Assembly (NCBI RefSeq): GCF_024494645.1
Contig: NZ_JANHDJ010000002.1
Location: 248,001 to 312,000 of the forward strand
Reading direction: 5' to 3'
DNA: 64,000 nt
From: Halohasta litorea
GTDB lineage: Archaea > Halobacteriota > Halobacteria > Halobacteriales > Haloferacaceae
Every line of letters starts with the position of its first letter. Position 1 is the first letter of the stretch. Positions 48,848 to 56,933 of this stretch are shown piece after piece. A program made the position numbers and the translations under genes. The notes beneath the pieces are model-generated. The model was given only the letters and a program-made list of their open reading frames with translations. It had not been told where the DNA came from and made no database searches.

Positions 48848-49831
48848 ATGAGCATGAAAGCGACCGCGCGGGCCCACCCGATCCAGGGGCTCGTCAAATA
48901 CCACGGGATGCGCGATCCCGAACTCCGACTGCCGTACCACGACTCGATCAGCGTCTGTACCGCTCCGACCAACACCACCACGACCGTCGAGTGGCTCCCC
49001 GAGAGCGGACCAGCCGACGACGTCTATCTGATCGATGGCGAGGAAGTCGACGGTCGGGCGGCCGAACGGATCGCAATGGTCGTCGATCACGTCCGCGAAC
49101 TCGCGGAGTTCGACCACGCCGTCCGCTTCGAGAGTGAGAACTCCTTCCCCTCGAACATCGGGTTCGGTTCCTCCTCGTCGGGTTTCGCCGCCGCCGCCCT
49201 CGCGCTCGTCGAGGCCGCGGGGCTAAATATGAGCCTGCCGGAGGTCTCAACTGTCGCCCGCCGCGGGTCGTCGTCGGCCGCCCGCGCGGTGACCGGAGCG
49301 TTCTCGCATCTCTACGCCGGACTCAACGACGAGGACTGTCGGTCCTACCGACTCGACTCCGAGCTCGAAGACGACCTCAAAATCGTTGCTGCCCACGTTC
49401 CCTCGTATAAAGAGACCGAGGCGGCCCACAAGGAGGCCGCCGAGAGCCACATGTTCCAGTCGCGCGTGGCCCACATCCCCGACCAGATCGTCGAGATGCG
49501 GGACGCGCTACGGGAGGCTTCCTTCGAACGCGTCTTCGAACTGGCTGAACACGACTCGCTGTCGCTGACCGCCGCCACGATGACCGGCCCCTCGGGGTGG
49601 GTCTATTGGCAGCCCGAGACGATCGCCGTCTTCAACGCGGTCCGTGAGCTTCGTGAGGAGGGCGTCGACGTCTACTTCTCGACCGACACGGGTGCGAGCG
49701 TCTACGTCAACACCCGCGAGGAGTACGTCGACGAAGTCGAGAGTCGAATCGCAGAGATCGGCATCGAGACCGACGTGTGGGAAGTCGGCGGTCCGGCCCA
49801 CGTCCTCGACGAGAGCGAGGCACTCTTTTAA
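48848..49831 (+). CDS. mvaD: Phosphomevalonate decarboxylase (MvaD-type)
   Basis: The 327-aa GHMP-kinase-fold protein has the nucleotide-binding loop PSNIGFGSSSSGFAAAALA. Haloarchaeal members of this group, such as the Haloferax enzyme, have been shown to decarboxylate phosphomevalonate rather than the diphosphate in the modified mevalonate pathway. The assignment to that activity is by lineage. The ATG at 48848 gives MSMKATARAHPIQG. Confidence 0.9.
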   Translation: MSMKATARAHPIQGLVKYHGMRDPELRLPYHDSISVCTAPTNTTTTVEWLPESGPADDVYLIDGEEVDGRAAERIAMVVDHVRELAEFDHAVRFESENSFPSNIGFGSSSSGFAAAALALVEAAGLNMSLPEVSTVARRGSSSAARAVTGAFSHLYAGLNDEDCRSYRLDSELEDDLKIVAAHVPSYKETEAAHKEAAESHMFQSRVAHIPDQIVEMRDALREASFERVFELAEHDSLSLTAATMTGPSGWVYWQPETIAVFNAVRELREEGVDVYFSTDTGASVYVNTREEYVDEVESRIAEIGIETDVWEVGGPAHVLDESEALF

Positions 49832-49844
49832 AATCGTCCGCTCG

Positions 49845-50297
49845 TCAGCCGCCGAACTCCTCTTCGGCGACTCGGACGACGACGGTGTCGTCGACCTCAC
49901 GGAGGTCGTAGCTCGGCACCGAGTCGGTGACGCGGGTGACGTACATCGGTTCGACTAGTCGGTTCTCCTCGACACCGAATATCTGCAGGAGGCTGTCGGT
50001 TTCTTCCGGCGGCAGTTCGCGGTCCCGGACTTCCGTGGCGAGTTCGCGGGAGAGCCATTCCGTTTCGCTGATCGAGGGCTCCTGGACCAGCGCGTAGTCG
50101 GCGAACCGCACCAGATACCAGTTGAGGTCATTTAGGAGGGCGACGGCCGCGCCGAGGCTCACCGTGTCGAGTCCGATGGCGTTGTCGAACGGTTGGTCCA
50201 GATCGTAGGTCGCCAGCGCGTTGCGGGCGGTCTCACGGGACAGCAGTTCGTACTGGAGGTCGACGTCGTCGGCCCCGATGAGACAGACTCGTGTCAC
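49845..50297 (-). CDS. Conserved haloarchaeal protein, 150 aa (DUF5804-like)
   Basis: This is a soluble protein starting MTRVCLIGADDVDLQYELLS, with a beta-alpha-beta pattern and one cysteine. It ends VAEEEFGG. It looks like a family widely conserved beside mvaD in haloarchaea, but its function is unknown. It is downstream of the histidine kinase on the same strand, 39 nt away. Confidence 0.7.
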   Translation of the reverse strand: MTRVCLIGADDVDLQYELLSRETARNALATYDLDQPFDNAIGLDTVSLGAAVALLNDLNWYLVRFADYALVQEPSISETEWLSRELATEVRDRELPPEETDSLLQIFGVEENRLVEPMYVTRVTDSVPSYDLREVDDTVVVRVAEEEFGG

Positions 50298-50336
50298 ACC
50301 GGATCGAAGCCAGTCGCCGAGTAAATCCGTTTGGGT

Positions 50337-51407
50337 TCAGGTCCGGAACTCGAAGCGCGCGCCGCCAGCCTCTGACTCGGTGAGTTCGACCGTCCAGCCG
50401 TGGGCCTGTGCGATCCGGCGGACGATCGCCAGGCCGAGACCGCTGCCCGACCCCCCGTTGGTTTCGCCCGCCTCGAAGATCGACTCGCGGTCCTCGGCGG
50501 GGATGCCGACGCCGTCGTCGGCGACATAAAAGCCGCTCTTGCCGGGCAACTGTCCGACCGTGATCGTGAGCTCCGGCTCCTCGGCAGCCGACTCGCCGTC
50601 GGTGTCGTGATCCGTCGACAGCCCGTGTTCCACGCTATTCCGAAACAGGTTCTCCAGGAGCCGCGTGACCCGGTCTTCGTCGGCCTCGACGGTTCCCTCG
50701 TCGACAACCAGCCTCGCCGAGTCGGAGCCCGCGGTTTGCCACGCTGTCTCGGCAGCCGACTCAAGGTCGACCGCCTCGGGATCGGTGACCTCGTGGCCGC
50801 CGCGCGCAAGGGCGAGTGAGTCCTCGATGATCTCGGTCATCCGCTCGTGGGCGAACTCGATCTGGTCGACGTGTTCGGCATCGAGGTCGTGGGTCGCCTC
50901 CAGGAGCTCCATCCGACCGCGGGCGACCGTCAGTGGGCTCCGGAGGTCGTGAGAGACGATGGAAGCGAACTCTTCGAGCCGCTCGACCTGCCGTTCGAGC
51001 TGCCGTTCGCGGCGTCGGGTTCGCTGTCGCTCGACATCGTAAAATCCGAACGCGAGACCGATCACTGACCCGCGGGCGACCCCCGCGTTCAGCGTCTGGA
51101 GCTCCTTCTGGATGAGGACACCACCCTCGAACTGCGAGTAGAGGGTCAGAAACTCGAAGCCGCCCACGATGGCCCCGCCCGCCAGACACCACAGCGTGAG
51201 CCGAACCATCGCCGTATCGGCCGACCGGTCGGCCCACGCCCAGTAGCTCGCACCGACCAGCAGCGCCGAAAACAACAGCGGCACGATGGCGTCGGTCACG
51301 AACACCACCCCGCTCGTCGGCTCGCTGTTGATAATAAACAGGAGTGTCAACGAGGCGGTCGCGATACCCACTCCGGCTATCGTGCCCGCACTGAGTCGGC
51401 GGCGCAT
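50337..51407 (-). CDS. Membrane-bound sensor histidine kinase
   Basis: The first 125 residues hold about four helices. A linker with coiled-coil character (RRRERQLERQVERLEEF) leads into the H-box SIVSHDLRSPLTVARG, with the phosphorylated His at about 151. Then come the N-box LLENLFRNSVEHG, G1 VADDGVGIP and G2 GSGLGLAIVRRI. There is no extracellular sensor domain, so the signal may be sensed in the membrane. No response regulator gene is adjacent. Confidence 0.9.
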   Translation of the reverse strand: MRRRLSAGTIAGVGIATASLTLLFIINSEPTSGVVFVTDAIVPLLFSALLVGASYWAWADRSADTAMVRLTLWCLAGGAIVGGFEFLTLYSQFEGGVLIQKELQTLNAGVARGSVIGLAFGFYDVERQRTRRRERQLERQVERLEEFASIVSHDLRSPLTVARGRMELLEATHDLDAEHVDQIEFAHERMTEIIEDSLALARGGHEVTDPEAVDLESAAETAWQTAGSDSARLVVDEGTVEADEDRVTRLLENLFRNSVEHGLSTDHDTDGESAAEEPELTITVGQLPGKSGFYVADDGVGIPAEDRESIFEAGETNGGSGSGLGLAIVRRIAQAHGWTVELTESEAGGARFEFRT

Positions 51408-51459
51408 CTACCTACAAAGACGAACCGGCGAATAAAAGAATACTGTTTCCAGCGACTGG

Positions 51460-52662
51460 TTAGAACGTCGAAATGTCGCCCTCGATCACTTTCCGCGTGA
51501 TCTCGGTCACGTCGGCCAACTCGCGGTCGACGATTGCGCGGATCTCACCGTCCACGTCGGCGACGTCGACGCCGTCTTCGGTGACGACCTGGGCGTCGGC
51601 GACGTGGGGCTGGTCGATCGGTTTGCCGATCTGGCTGAGGAGTCGGACCTGCAGATCTCGGATGCCGTCGACCTCCGCTACCACTGATTCGGCGATCTCC
51701 GTCGAGAGGAGGTTGTAGATCTTCCCGATGTGGTTGACTGGGTTTTTGCCGGAGGTGGCTTCCATACTCATCGGTCGGTTCGGCGTGATGAGGCCATTGG
51801 CGCGGTTGCCCCGCCCCACGGAGCCGTCGTCGCCCTGTTCGGCGGACGTCCCCGTTACTGTGAGATAGATCGAGCCCTCGTCGAGATCGTCGGCCGTGTT
51901 GACGTCGACGCTGACCTCGCGGTCGGTGATCTCCTCGGCGAGCTCGGTGACGTAGGCCTCGACGTCCTCGACGGCGGCGGCGTAGGCCTCGATGTCCTCG
52001 ATGTAGGCGTCGATCATGGCGGCGGCGACGGTGATGTTGATGTGGTCGCCCTCGCGTTTGCCCATGATCTTGACGTCGGGGCCGAGTTCGGGATGCTCGT
52101 CGGCGTAGGTGGTGTTCAGTTCCCCTTCGGCAGTGGCGACGATCTCCTCGGTTTCGGTCAGCGGGGCATGGCCGACGCCGAAGGAGGTGTCGTTGGCCAT
52201 CGGCACGGTCGCGCCCTCTTCGCCGAAGACCTCCTGGAGGTCCCCCGATCCCTCGCCGAGTTTGACGTCGACGATGACATCGGTGCCGTATTCGAGCTCG
52301 GGGACCGTCTCGGCGAGGTACTCCCGGGCCGCCGCGAGGGCGGTCGCGTTGACCGGCAGCTGCTCGCCGTCGTACTCCTTCGTCGCCCGGCCGACGATCA
52401 GGATGTACATCGGCTCGATGACCTCGCCGCCGCCGAAAGCGGGGGCTGCCCGGCCCGCTACGAGCTGGGTCTCGTCGGTGTTGTAGTGGAGGACCTTGCC
52501 GACGCGGTCCAGATAGAGCTGCGAGAGGGCCCGCGAGACGCTTTCGGCGATTCCATCACTGATCGAATCCGGATGCCCGACGCCCTTCCGCTCGACGATC
52601 TCGACGCCCTGGTCCTCGACCGCCGACCGGTCGAGTTCGCTGACCTGAATGTTCCGACTCAT
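51460..52662 (-). CDS. mat: Archaeal-type S-adenosylmethionine synthetase
   Basis: The 400-aa enzyme makes S-adenosylmethionine from methionine and ATP. It belongs to the archaeal branch, which is unlike bacterial MetK, with segments [28 protein letters not shown] and [19 protein letters not shown]. The ATG at 52662 follows a TATA-like AAGTTATAGAATGG at about -30. It converges with the gene ending at 52738 on the same strand (75 nt spacer). Confidence 0.96.
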   Translation of the reverse strand: MSRNIQVSELDRSAVEDQGVEIVERKGVGHPDSISDGIAESVSRALSQLYLDRVGKVLHYNTDETQLVAGRAAPAFGGGEVIEPMYILIVGRATKEYDGEQLPVNATALAAAREYLAETVPELEYGTDVIVDVKLGEGSGDLQEVFGEEGATVPMANDTSFGVGHAPLTETEEIVATAEGELNTTYADEHPELGPDVKIMGKREGDHINITVAAAMIDAYIEDIEAYAAAVEDVEAYVTELAEEITDREVSVDVNTADDLDEGSIYLTVTGTSAEQGDDGSVGRGNRANGLITPNRPMSMEATSGKNPVNHIGKIYNLLSTEIAESVVAEVDGIRDLQVRLLSQIGKPIDQPHVADAQVVTEDGVDVADVDGEIRAIVDRELADVTEITRKVIEGDISTF

Positions 52663-52737
52663 TACCCGACCCTTCGAAGGCCGCCATTCTATAACTTGCG
52701 GAAACCTCTGCCCATTGTAAAATAACTACTGCGCATT

Positions 52738-53280
52738 TTACGTCCCTTGGAGCAACAGCCCGAGATACGAGGTTCGGATCTGCTCGTCGGGATCGAGTCC
52801 GAGTTGCGACAGCAGGTCGACCGCGCCCTCCCGGACATGCTCGACCTCGTCTTCGGTCGTCGCCCGTTCGATCTCGACGAACTCCCCGAGGTCGGCCACG
52901 GTATCGAGGCTGATCGTATATCCATCAAGCGCGTAGAACTCGCGGTTCTTTTCGACTCGCGCCGCGGGCTCGAAGCCGAGCCCCGAGAGAATCCCCGTCA
53001 GGGCCTGCTCGTTGTCGACGGCCGTCTCGTGTTCCTCCCGTGTTTTCGATTCGGCCTCGACCAGCGGCCCTTTATATGTGAGTTTGGTGGTGGATTCGCC
53101 GTCTGCGGGCTGTTCGTACCGGATGCGGAGTGCTTCGTCGGTCTCGGCGAACTCGCGGTGGGGTGCGTTGTAGTAGGTATCCGTTTGTGTGCGGCTGTCG
53201 ACGTGATCGGCGCCGTGGTCAGCCAACACCTCACGGAGTTCGTCGTGGTCAGCTCTGAGTTTGAGTTCGACCTCGTACAT
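52738..53280 (-). CDS. CYTH-domain protein (class IV adenylate cyclase/ThTPase-like)
   Basis: The 180-aa protein starts MYEVELKLRA with the ExExK-type signature of CYTH enzymes. It has further acidic and basic strand residues such as LRIRYEQ, KLTYKGP and SLDTVADLGEFVEIE. Members hydrolyse triphosphates or make cAMP; the actual substrate is not shown. The ATG at 53280 was chosen because the upstream frame is antisense to the isomerase gene. A TATA-like AAGCTTTTGG is at -28. Confidence 0.9.
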   Translation of the reverse strand: MYEVELKLRADHDELREVLADHGADHVDSRTQTDTYYNAPHREFAETDEALRIRYEQPADGESTTKLTYKGPLVEAESKTREEHETAVDNEQALTGILSGLGFEPAARVEKNREFYALDGYTISLDTVADLGEFVEIERATTEDEVEHVREGAVDLLSQLGLDPDEQIRTSYLGLLLQGT

Positions 53281-53340
53281 AGCTGACCGTCCCACCGCGT
53301 CCCAAAAGCTTCTGTGGGTTGGCCGCCGCGAACCGTGCTT

Positions 53341-53346
53341 CTTAAG
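53341..53346 (+). promoter_or_regulatory. TATA-like box of the FKBP gene
   Basis: CTTAAG in CTTCTTAAGGG lies 25-30 nt upstream of the ATG at 53371, consistent with leaderless transcription. Confidence 0.45.
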
Positions 53347-53370
53347 GGTGCATCGACAGTTGTTCGGAGT

Positions 53371-54345
53371 ATGAGTGACGAACAGGCCGAGGCAGAAGCT
53401 GCCGAGGCTGATGAGTCTGCAGACGCCGAATCGGAGACCGAACAGACCGGATTCGGGCGCGGCGATTTCGTCGAGCTCGACTACACCCTCCGGACCACCG
53501 AGGACGACGACGTGGTCGACACGACGATCCTGGAGGTCGCCGAAGAGGCCGGGATCGATACCGACGAACACGAGTTCTCCCCGCGGACGATCATCATCGG
53601 CGAGGGCCACGTCTTCGAGTCGGTCGACGACGCGCTCGTCGGCAGCGAGGTCGGCGACGAGGGTGCGGTCGTCATCTCGGCCGAGGAGGCCTTCGGCGAG
53701 TACGACCCCGATCAGGTCCGGACGATCAGCGCCGACAAGATCCCCGAGGACGACCGCTACCCCGGCGCGAACGTCCAGATAGACAACGAACAGGGCCACA
53801 TCGAGACGATCATCGGCGGCCGCGCACGCGTCAACTTCAACCACCCGCTGGCCGGTGAGGAGCTCGAATACGAGTACGAGGTCCTCGACGAGGTCGAAGA
53901 CGACGAGGGCAAAGCCGAGGGGATGCTCGGGATGTACCTCCAGCACGCTCCTCCCCTCTGGATCGAGACCGACGAGGTCGAAGAGGAAGTTCCCGTCGAG
54001 CCTGACGAAGACGACGAGGATGCCGAGCCGGAGTTCGAAACCCAGACCGTAGAGAAAGAAACGCTCTACATCGAGTCGACCCCGCAGCTGACGATGAACC
54101 AGCAGTGGATGATGTCGAAGGGCCAGATCGCCCAGGATGTCATCTCGAAGACCGGCATCGACCGCATCGTCGTCCAGGAGATCCTCGACGGCAGCGGCGG
54201 CGGGATGTTCGGCGGCATGGGCGGGATGGGCGGCCTCGGCGGTGCTGGCGGCGAAGAAGTCGAAGAGGCCCTCGAAGACGTCGATCTCGACGATGTCGAC
54301 CTCGATGCCGACGAGCTCGCCGAAGAGATCGAAGACGAAGCCTAA
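53371..54345 (+). CDS. SlyD-like FKBP-type peptidyl-prolyl isomerase
   Basis: The 324-aa protein has a 28-residue acidic leader, an FKBP domain starting FVELDYTLRTTEDDDVVD with the inserted-flap segment GEGHVFESVDDALVGS, and a long C-terminal part with a Met/Gly-rich stretch (about 283-295, GGGMFGGMGGMGG) and acidic tail. It should act as a prolyl isomerase and chaperone in the cytoplasm. The acidic tail is typical of halophilic members. Confidence 0.9.
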   Translation: MSDEQAEAEAAEADESADAESETEQTGFGRGDFVELDYTLRTTEDDDVVDTTILEVAEEAGIDTDEHEFSPRTIIIGEGHVFESVDDALVGSEVGDEGAVVISAEEAFGEYDPDQVRTISADKIPEDDRYPGANVQIDNEQGHIETIIGGRARVNFNHPLAGEELEYEYEVLDEVEDDEGKAEGMLGMYLQHAPPLWIETDEVEEEVPVEPDEDDEDAEPEFETQTVEKETLYIESTPQLTMNQQWMMSKGQIAQDVISKTGIDRIVVQEILDGSGGGMFGGMGGMGGLGGAGGEEVEEALEDVDLDDVDLDADELAEEIEDEA

Positions 54346-54536
54346 CTCGTTCGTTCTTCCCCTTTTATACGCTGCTCGCTGCTGAGTGTCTACGTCGGCT
54401 CTCAATTCGCCGACCGGCAACTCCCGACGGCCTCGACACGCCGCGCAACTGGATCGGACTGGCGTCGACCGTCGGGGTCGCTGTGCTCGCCGTCGCCTTC
54501 CGGATCGGTTGAGACCGACCGGTCGGCTGGCCTACC

Positions 54537-54546
54537 GTTTTAAGCG
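54537..54546 (+). promoter_or_regulatory. TATA-like box of the DUF6159 gene
   Basis: GTTTTAAGCG is centred about 27 nt upstream of the ATG at 54568. Confidence 0.4.
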
Positions 54547-54567
54547 TCGACGGCGAACAGATCGACT

Positions 54568-55437
54568 ATGCGACTGGTTCGACGGCTTACAACCGGGTTC
54601 GACCTCACCCGTGATAGCCTGACTGTCCTCCGCAACTATCCCACGCTCGCGGCGTTTCCGCTGCTCGGCGGGATTGGGACGCTGGCGTTCGGCGCGGTGC
54701 TGTATCTCACAGTGTTCGTCGTCGACCTCGTCGGCGGCTGGCTGACGCTGGGGGCGCTGTTCGGATTCTACGTTGTGACGACGTTCGTGGCCTCGTTTTT
54801 CACCGCCGCGTTGGTGGCGTCGGTCGACGACGTCTTCCACGGGCGGGAGCCGACGGTGCGGGCCGGGGTGGCCGCCGCGTGGGCGATCAAGCGCGAACTC
54901 GCCGTCTGGGCGGCGATCTCGGCGGTCGTCGGGGTGATCCTCCGCTCGCTGGAACGCTCCGAGTCGCTGCTCTCGCGGTATGCCGCGGGACTGTTCGCGG
55001 TCGGCTGGACGATCACGACGCTGTTCGTCGTTCCGGTGTTGGTCTTCGAAGACGTCTCTGTCAGGGGGATGTTCTCGAACAGCGCCTCCACATTTAAACG
55101 AACGTGGGGAGAGACGCTGAATGCGAACTTCGGCATCGGGCTGCTCCAGGGCGTCGTCTGGCTCGGCGGCGTCGCTGTCATCGTCGCGGTCGGGGCGGGG
55201 CTGTTCAGCCTCGTTCCGTGGCTCGGGACGAGTACCGTGATCCTCGGTGTGATCGGCCTCAGCGTCGCCGTTTATCTCGTTGGCCGAACGGTAACGGATA
55301 TCGTCAAAACCGTCCTCTACGTCTATGCGACCGAGGGAACGGTCCCGCCAGCGTTCGCCGACTTTGACTTCGAGACGTTGGAGGGGAGAGTCGAGGCGTC
55401 GACCGCAAGCGACGACGCCGACTCCCCGACTACTTAA
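54568..55437 (+). CDS. DUF6159-type membrane protein
   Basis: The 289-aa protein has about six helices and begins RLTTGFDLTRDSLTVLRNYP, with VVPVLVFEDVSVRGMFSNSA in the middle and the late TDIVKTVLYVYATEG segment typical of DUF6159. It is a membrane protein of unknown function. It converges with the DUF47 gene (6-nt gap). Confidence 0.8.
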   Translation: MRLVRRLTTGFDLTRDSLTVLRNYPTLAAFPLLGGIGTLAFGAVLYLTVFVVDLVGGWLTLGALFGFYVVTTFVASFFTAALVASVDDVFHGREPTVRAGVAAAWAIKRELAVWAAISAVVGVILRSLERSESLLSRYAAGLFAVGWTITTLFVVPVLVFEDVSVRGMFSNSASTFKRTWGETLNANFGIGLLQGVVWLGGVAVIVAVGAGLFSLVPWLGTSTVILGVIGLSVAVYLVGRTVTDIVKTVLYVYATEGTVPPAFADFDFETLEGRVEASTASDDADSPTT

Positions 55438-55443
55438 TGGGTC

Positions 55444-56151
55444 TTACTCCCACTGCGGGTCGGGTTCAGTGACGATGCCGGGTTCGTTGCTCGCGATGAC
55501 GATCACTTGGTCGGTAACGTCCTCCATCGTGTTGGCGAGTTTGTCCAGGAGGATGGCGAACTCCCGGTAGAGCAGTGGGTCGTCGACATCCCCGTCGAAG
55601 GCGGTGGTGATGATCTCGTTTCTGAGTTCGTCACACTCGCTTTCCATTCGCCGGACGGCGTTGATCTCGTCGGTGAGGGTGTCGGACTCGTCGGTCGTGC
55701 TGAGACTGTGGATAAAGCGAACGACCACGTCGACCAGCGGTGCCATCCCGGCGGCGGCGCTGTCGGCCATCTCGGTCATCCGCTGGAAGCAGGCGTTGTC
55801 GTGGGCGGGCTCGATCATCAACAGCTCCTGGGCGATGCGCTCGGTGAGGTTGGCGATCACGTCGAGCTGGCCGTAGAAACTGATCAGCGCGGAGGTGTTG
55901 AAATGGACCCGCGAGTTGAGCAGGCCGATGTCCTCGGCTCCGGCGTTGGTGATCGTGCCGTTGATGTTCCGATTGAGCCGGTCGCACTCGCTTTCGATCT
56001 CCTGGATCTCCTCGAAGGTCTCTCGGTAATCCCCCTCGGTCCGGTACTGGTCGAGCAGTTCGGGGAGCAGACTGGTACAGTCGGCGAGTCGATCGAGATA
56101 CGTTTCGGTTTGGGATTCTAACTCCTCGCCGAAGGTCGGTCCTGTGGACAT
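55444..56151 (-). CDS. DUF47 (PhoU-like) protein
   Basis: The 235-aa all-helical protein has two similar three-helix units with EIQEIESECDRLNRNI and AVRRMESECDELRNEI, the PhoU/DUF47 metal-binding ExxxD-type pattern. DUF47 proteins usually work with PiT-family phosphate carriers, but both PiT genes in this window are far away (10 kb and 34 kb positions). A TATA-like CATATTAAG lies about 32 nt upstream. Confidence 0.88.
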   Translation of the reverse strand: MSTGPTFGEELESQTETYLDRLADCTSLLPELLDQYRTEGDYRETFEEIQEIESECDRLNRNINGTITNAGAEDIGLLNSRVHFNTSALISFYGQLDVIANLTERIAQELLMIEPAHDNACFQRMTEMADSAAAGMAPLVDVVVRFIHSLSTTDESDTLTDEINAVRRMESECDELRNEIITTAFDGDVDDPLLYREFAILLDKLANTMEDVTDQVIVIASNEPGIVTEPDPQWE

Positions 56152-56234
56152 TCTCGTCTATCGCCATGCGTGACCGAACTTAATATGTGTCGTTGCAGGC
56201 CGCGAGACGGTGTCGCCCTCCCGTCGAAGCCGGA

Positions 56235-56798
56235 CTACGTCTCCGACTCGTAGTCGTACTCCGTCCGGACGTTCTCGACGCCCTCAGTTCGGGAGCCGAC
56301 CCACGCACCGAGGGCGATGCCGTAGACGAGATGCCCCGCGTGAAACAGCGTGAGCTCGTCGGCCTCCAGCTGGGTATCCAATACCCCATTGAGGACGACC
56401 TGTGTCCCGAAGACCGACAGCAGCAGTCCGAACACCGATCCCCAGACGATTCCCCGCTGCTCGGGCTCGATCGCGCGTTCGGCCGACAGCAGCCCGAACA
56501 GACTTCCGAAGAGAGCCCCGCCGGTGGTCCCATACAGCAGATGCAACAGGAGGCCGATGCCGGGATAGTCGTCAGTATCGCCCGTGCCAATATACAGTGC
56601 CCAGAAGTTGGCCGACGGCGGCAGCGACCGCATGATCGGGAGTCGAAACGCGGTCATGATCAGCGTCGCCACGAACCCCGCCTGGAGGCCGCGAACCGCC
56701 GCGACCGCTGCGTGAATCCCACGCGAACTGTCCGGAAGCCGGTTGTCGTCCCGTGCGGTCCTGTGAAGTCTTCGTTCGAGAGCGTCTTCGAGGGTCAT
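56235..56798 (-). CDS. Membrane protein, 187 aa (DUF6789-like)
   Basis: After a 40-residue polar N-terminus, the protein has about four helices with GLQAGFVATLIMTAF, LLHLLYGTTGGALFG and HAGHLVYGIALGAWVG. It resembles DUF6789 membrane proteins. The function is unknown. It is divergent from the GH15 gene; the 135-nt gap has no other gene. Confidence 0.7.
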   Translation of the reverse strand: MTLEDALERRLHRTARDDNRLPDSSRGIHAAVAAVRGLQAGFVATLIMTAFRLPIMRSLPPSANFWALYIGTGDTDDYPGIGLLLHLLYGTTGGALFGSLFGLLSAERAIEPEQRGIVWGSVFGLLLSVFGTQVVLNGVLDTQLEADELTLFHAGHLVYGIALGAWVGSRTEGVENVRTEYDYESET

Positions 56799-56933
56799 TG
56801 CAGAAAACTACCACGATCCGCCACCTAAGCCTTCTCGCCGATTCGGTCGACCGGGGAGCAAGGCACAACAATCTAGCCACAACAAACGCCACCGAGGTCC
56901 CCGAAAAGCTAGTGGCAATCCCTCCGAGAGCCC

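Noticed and set aside
53281-54420. Upstream extension of the CYTH gene on the minus strand
   Set aside because: It is antisense to the FKBP gene. The ATG at 53280 with its TATA-like box gives the normal CYTH start.
54386-54512. Possible short protein with ending NWIGLASTVGVAVLAVAFRIG-like helix
   Set aside because: The helix is attractive, but the frame lacks an ATG, GTG or TTG at a suitable place, and the TATA-like sequence upstream points to another frame.
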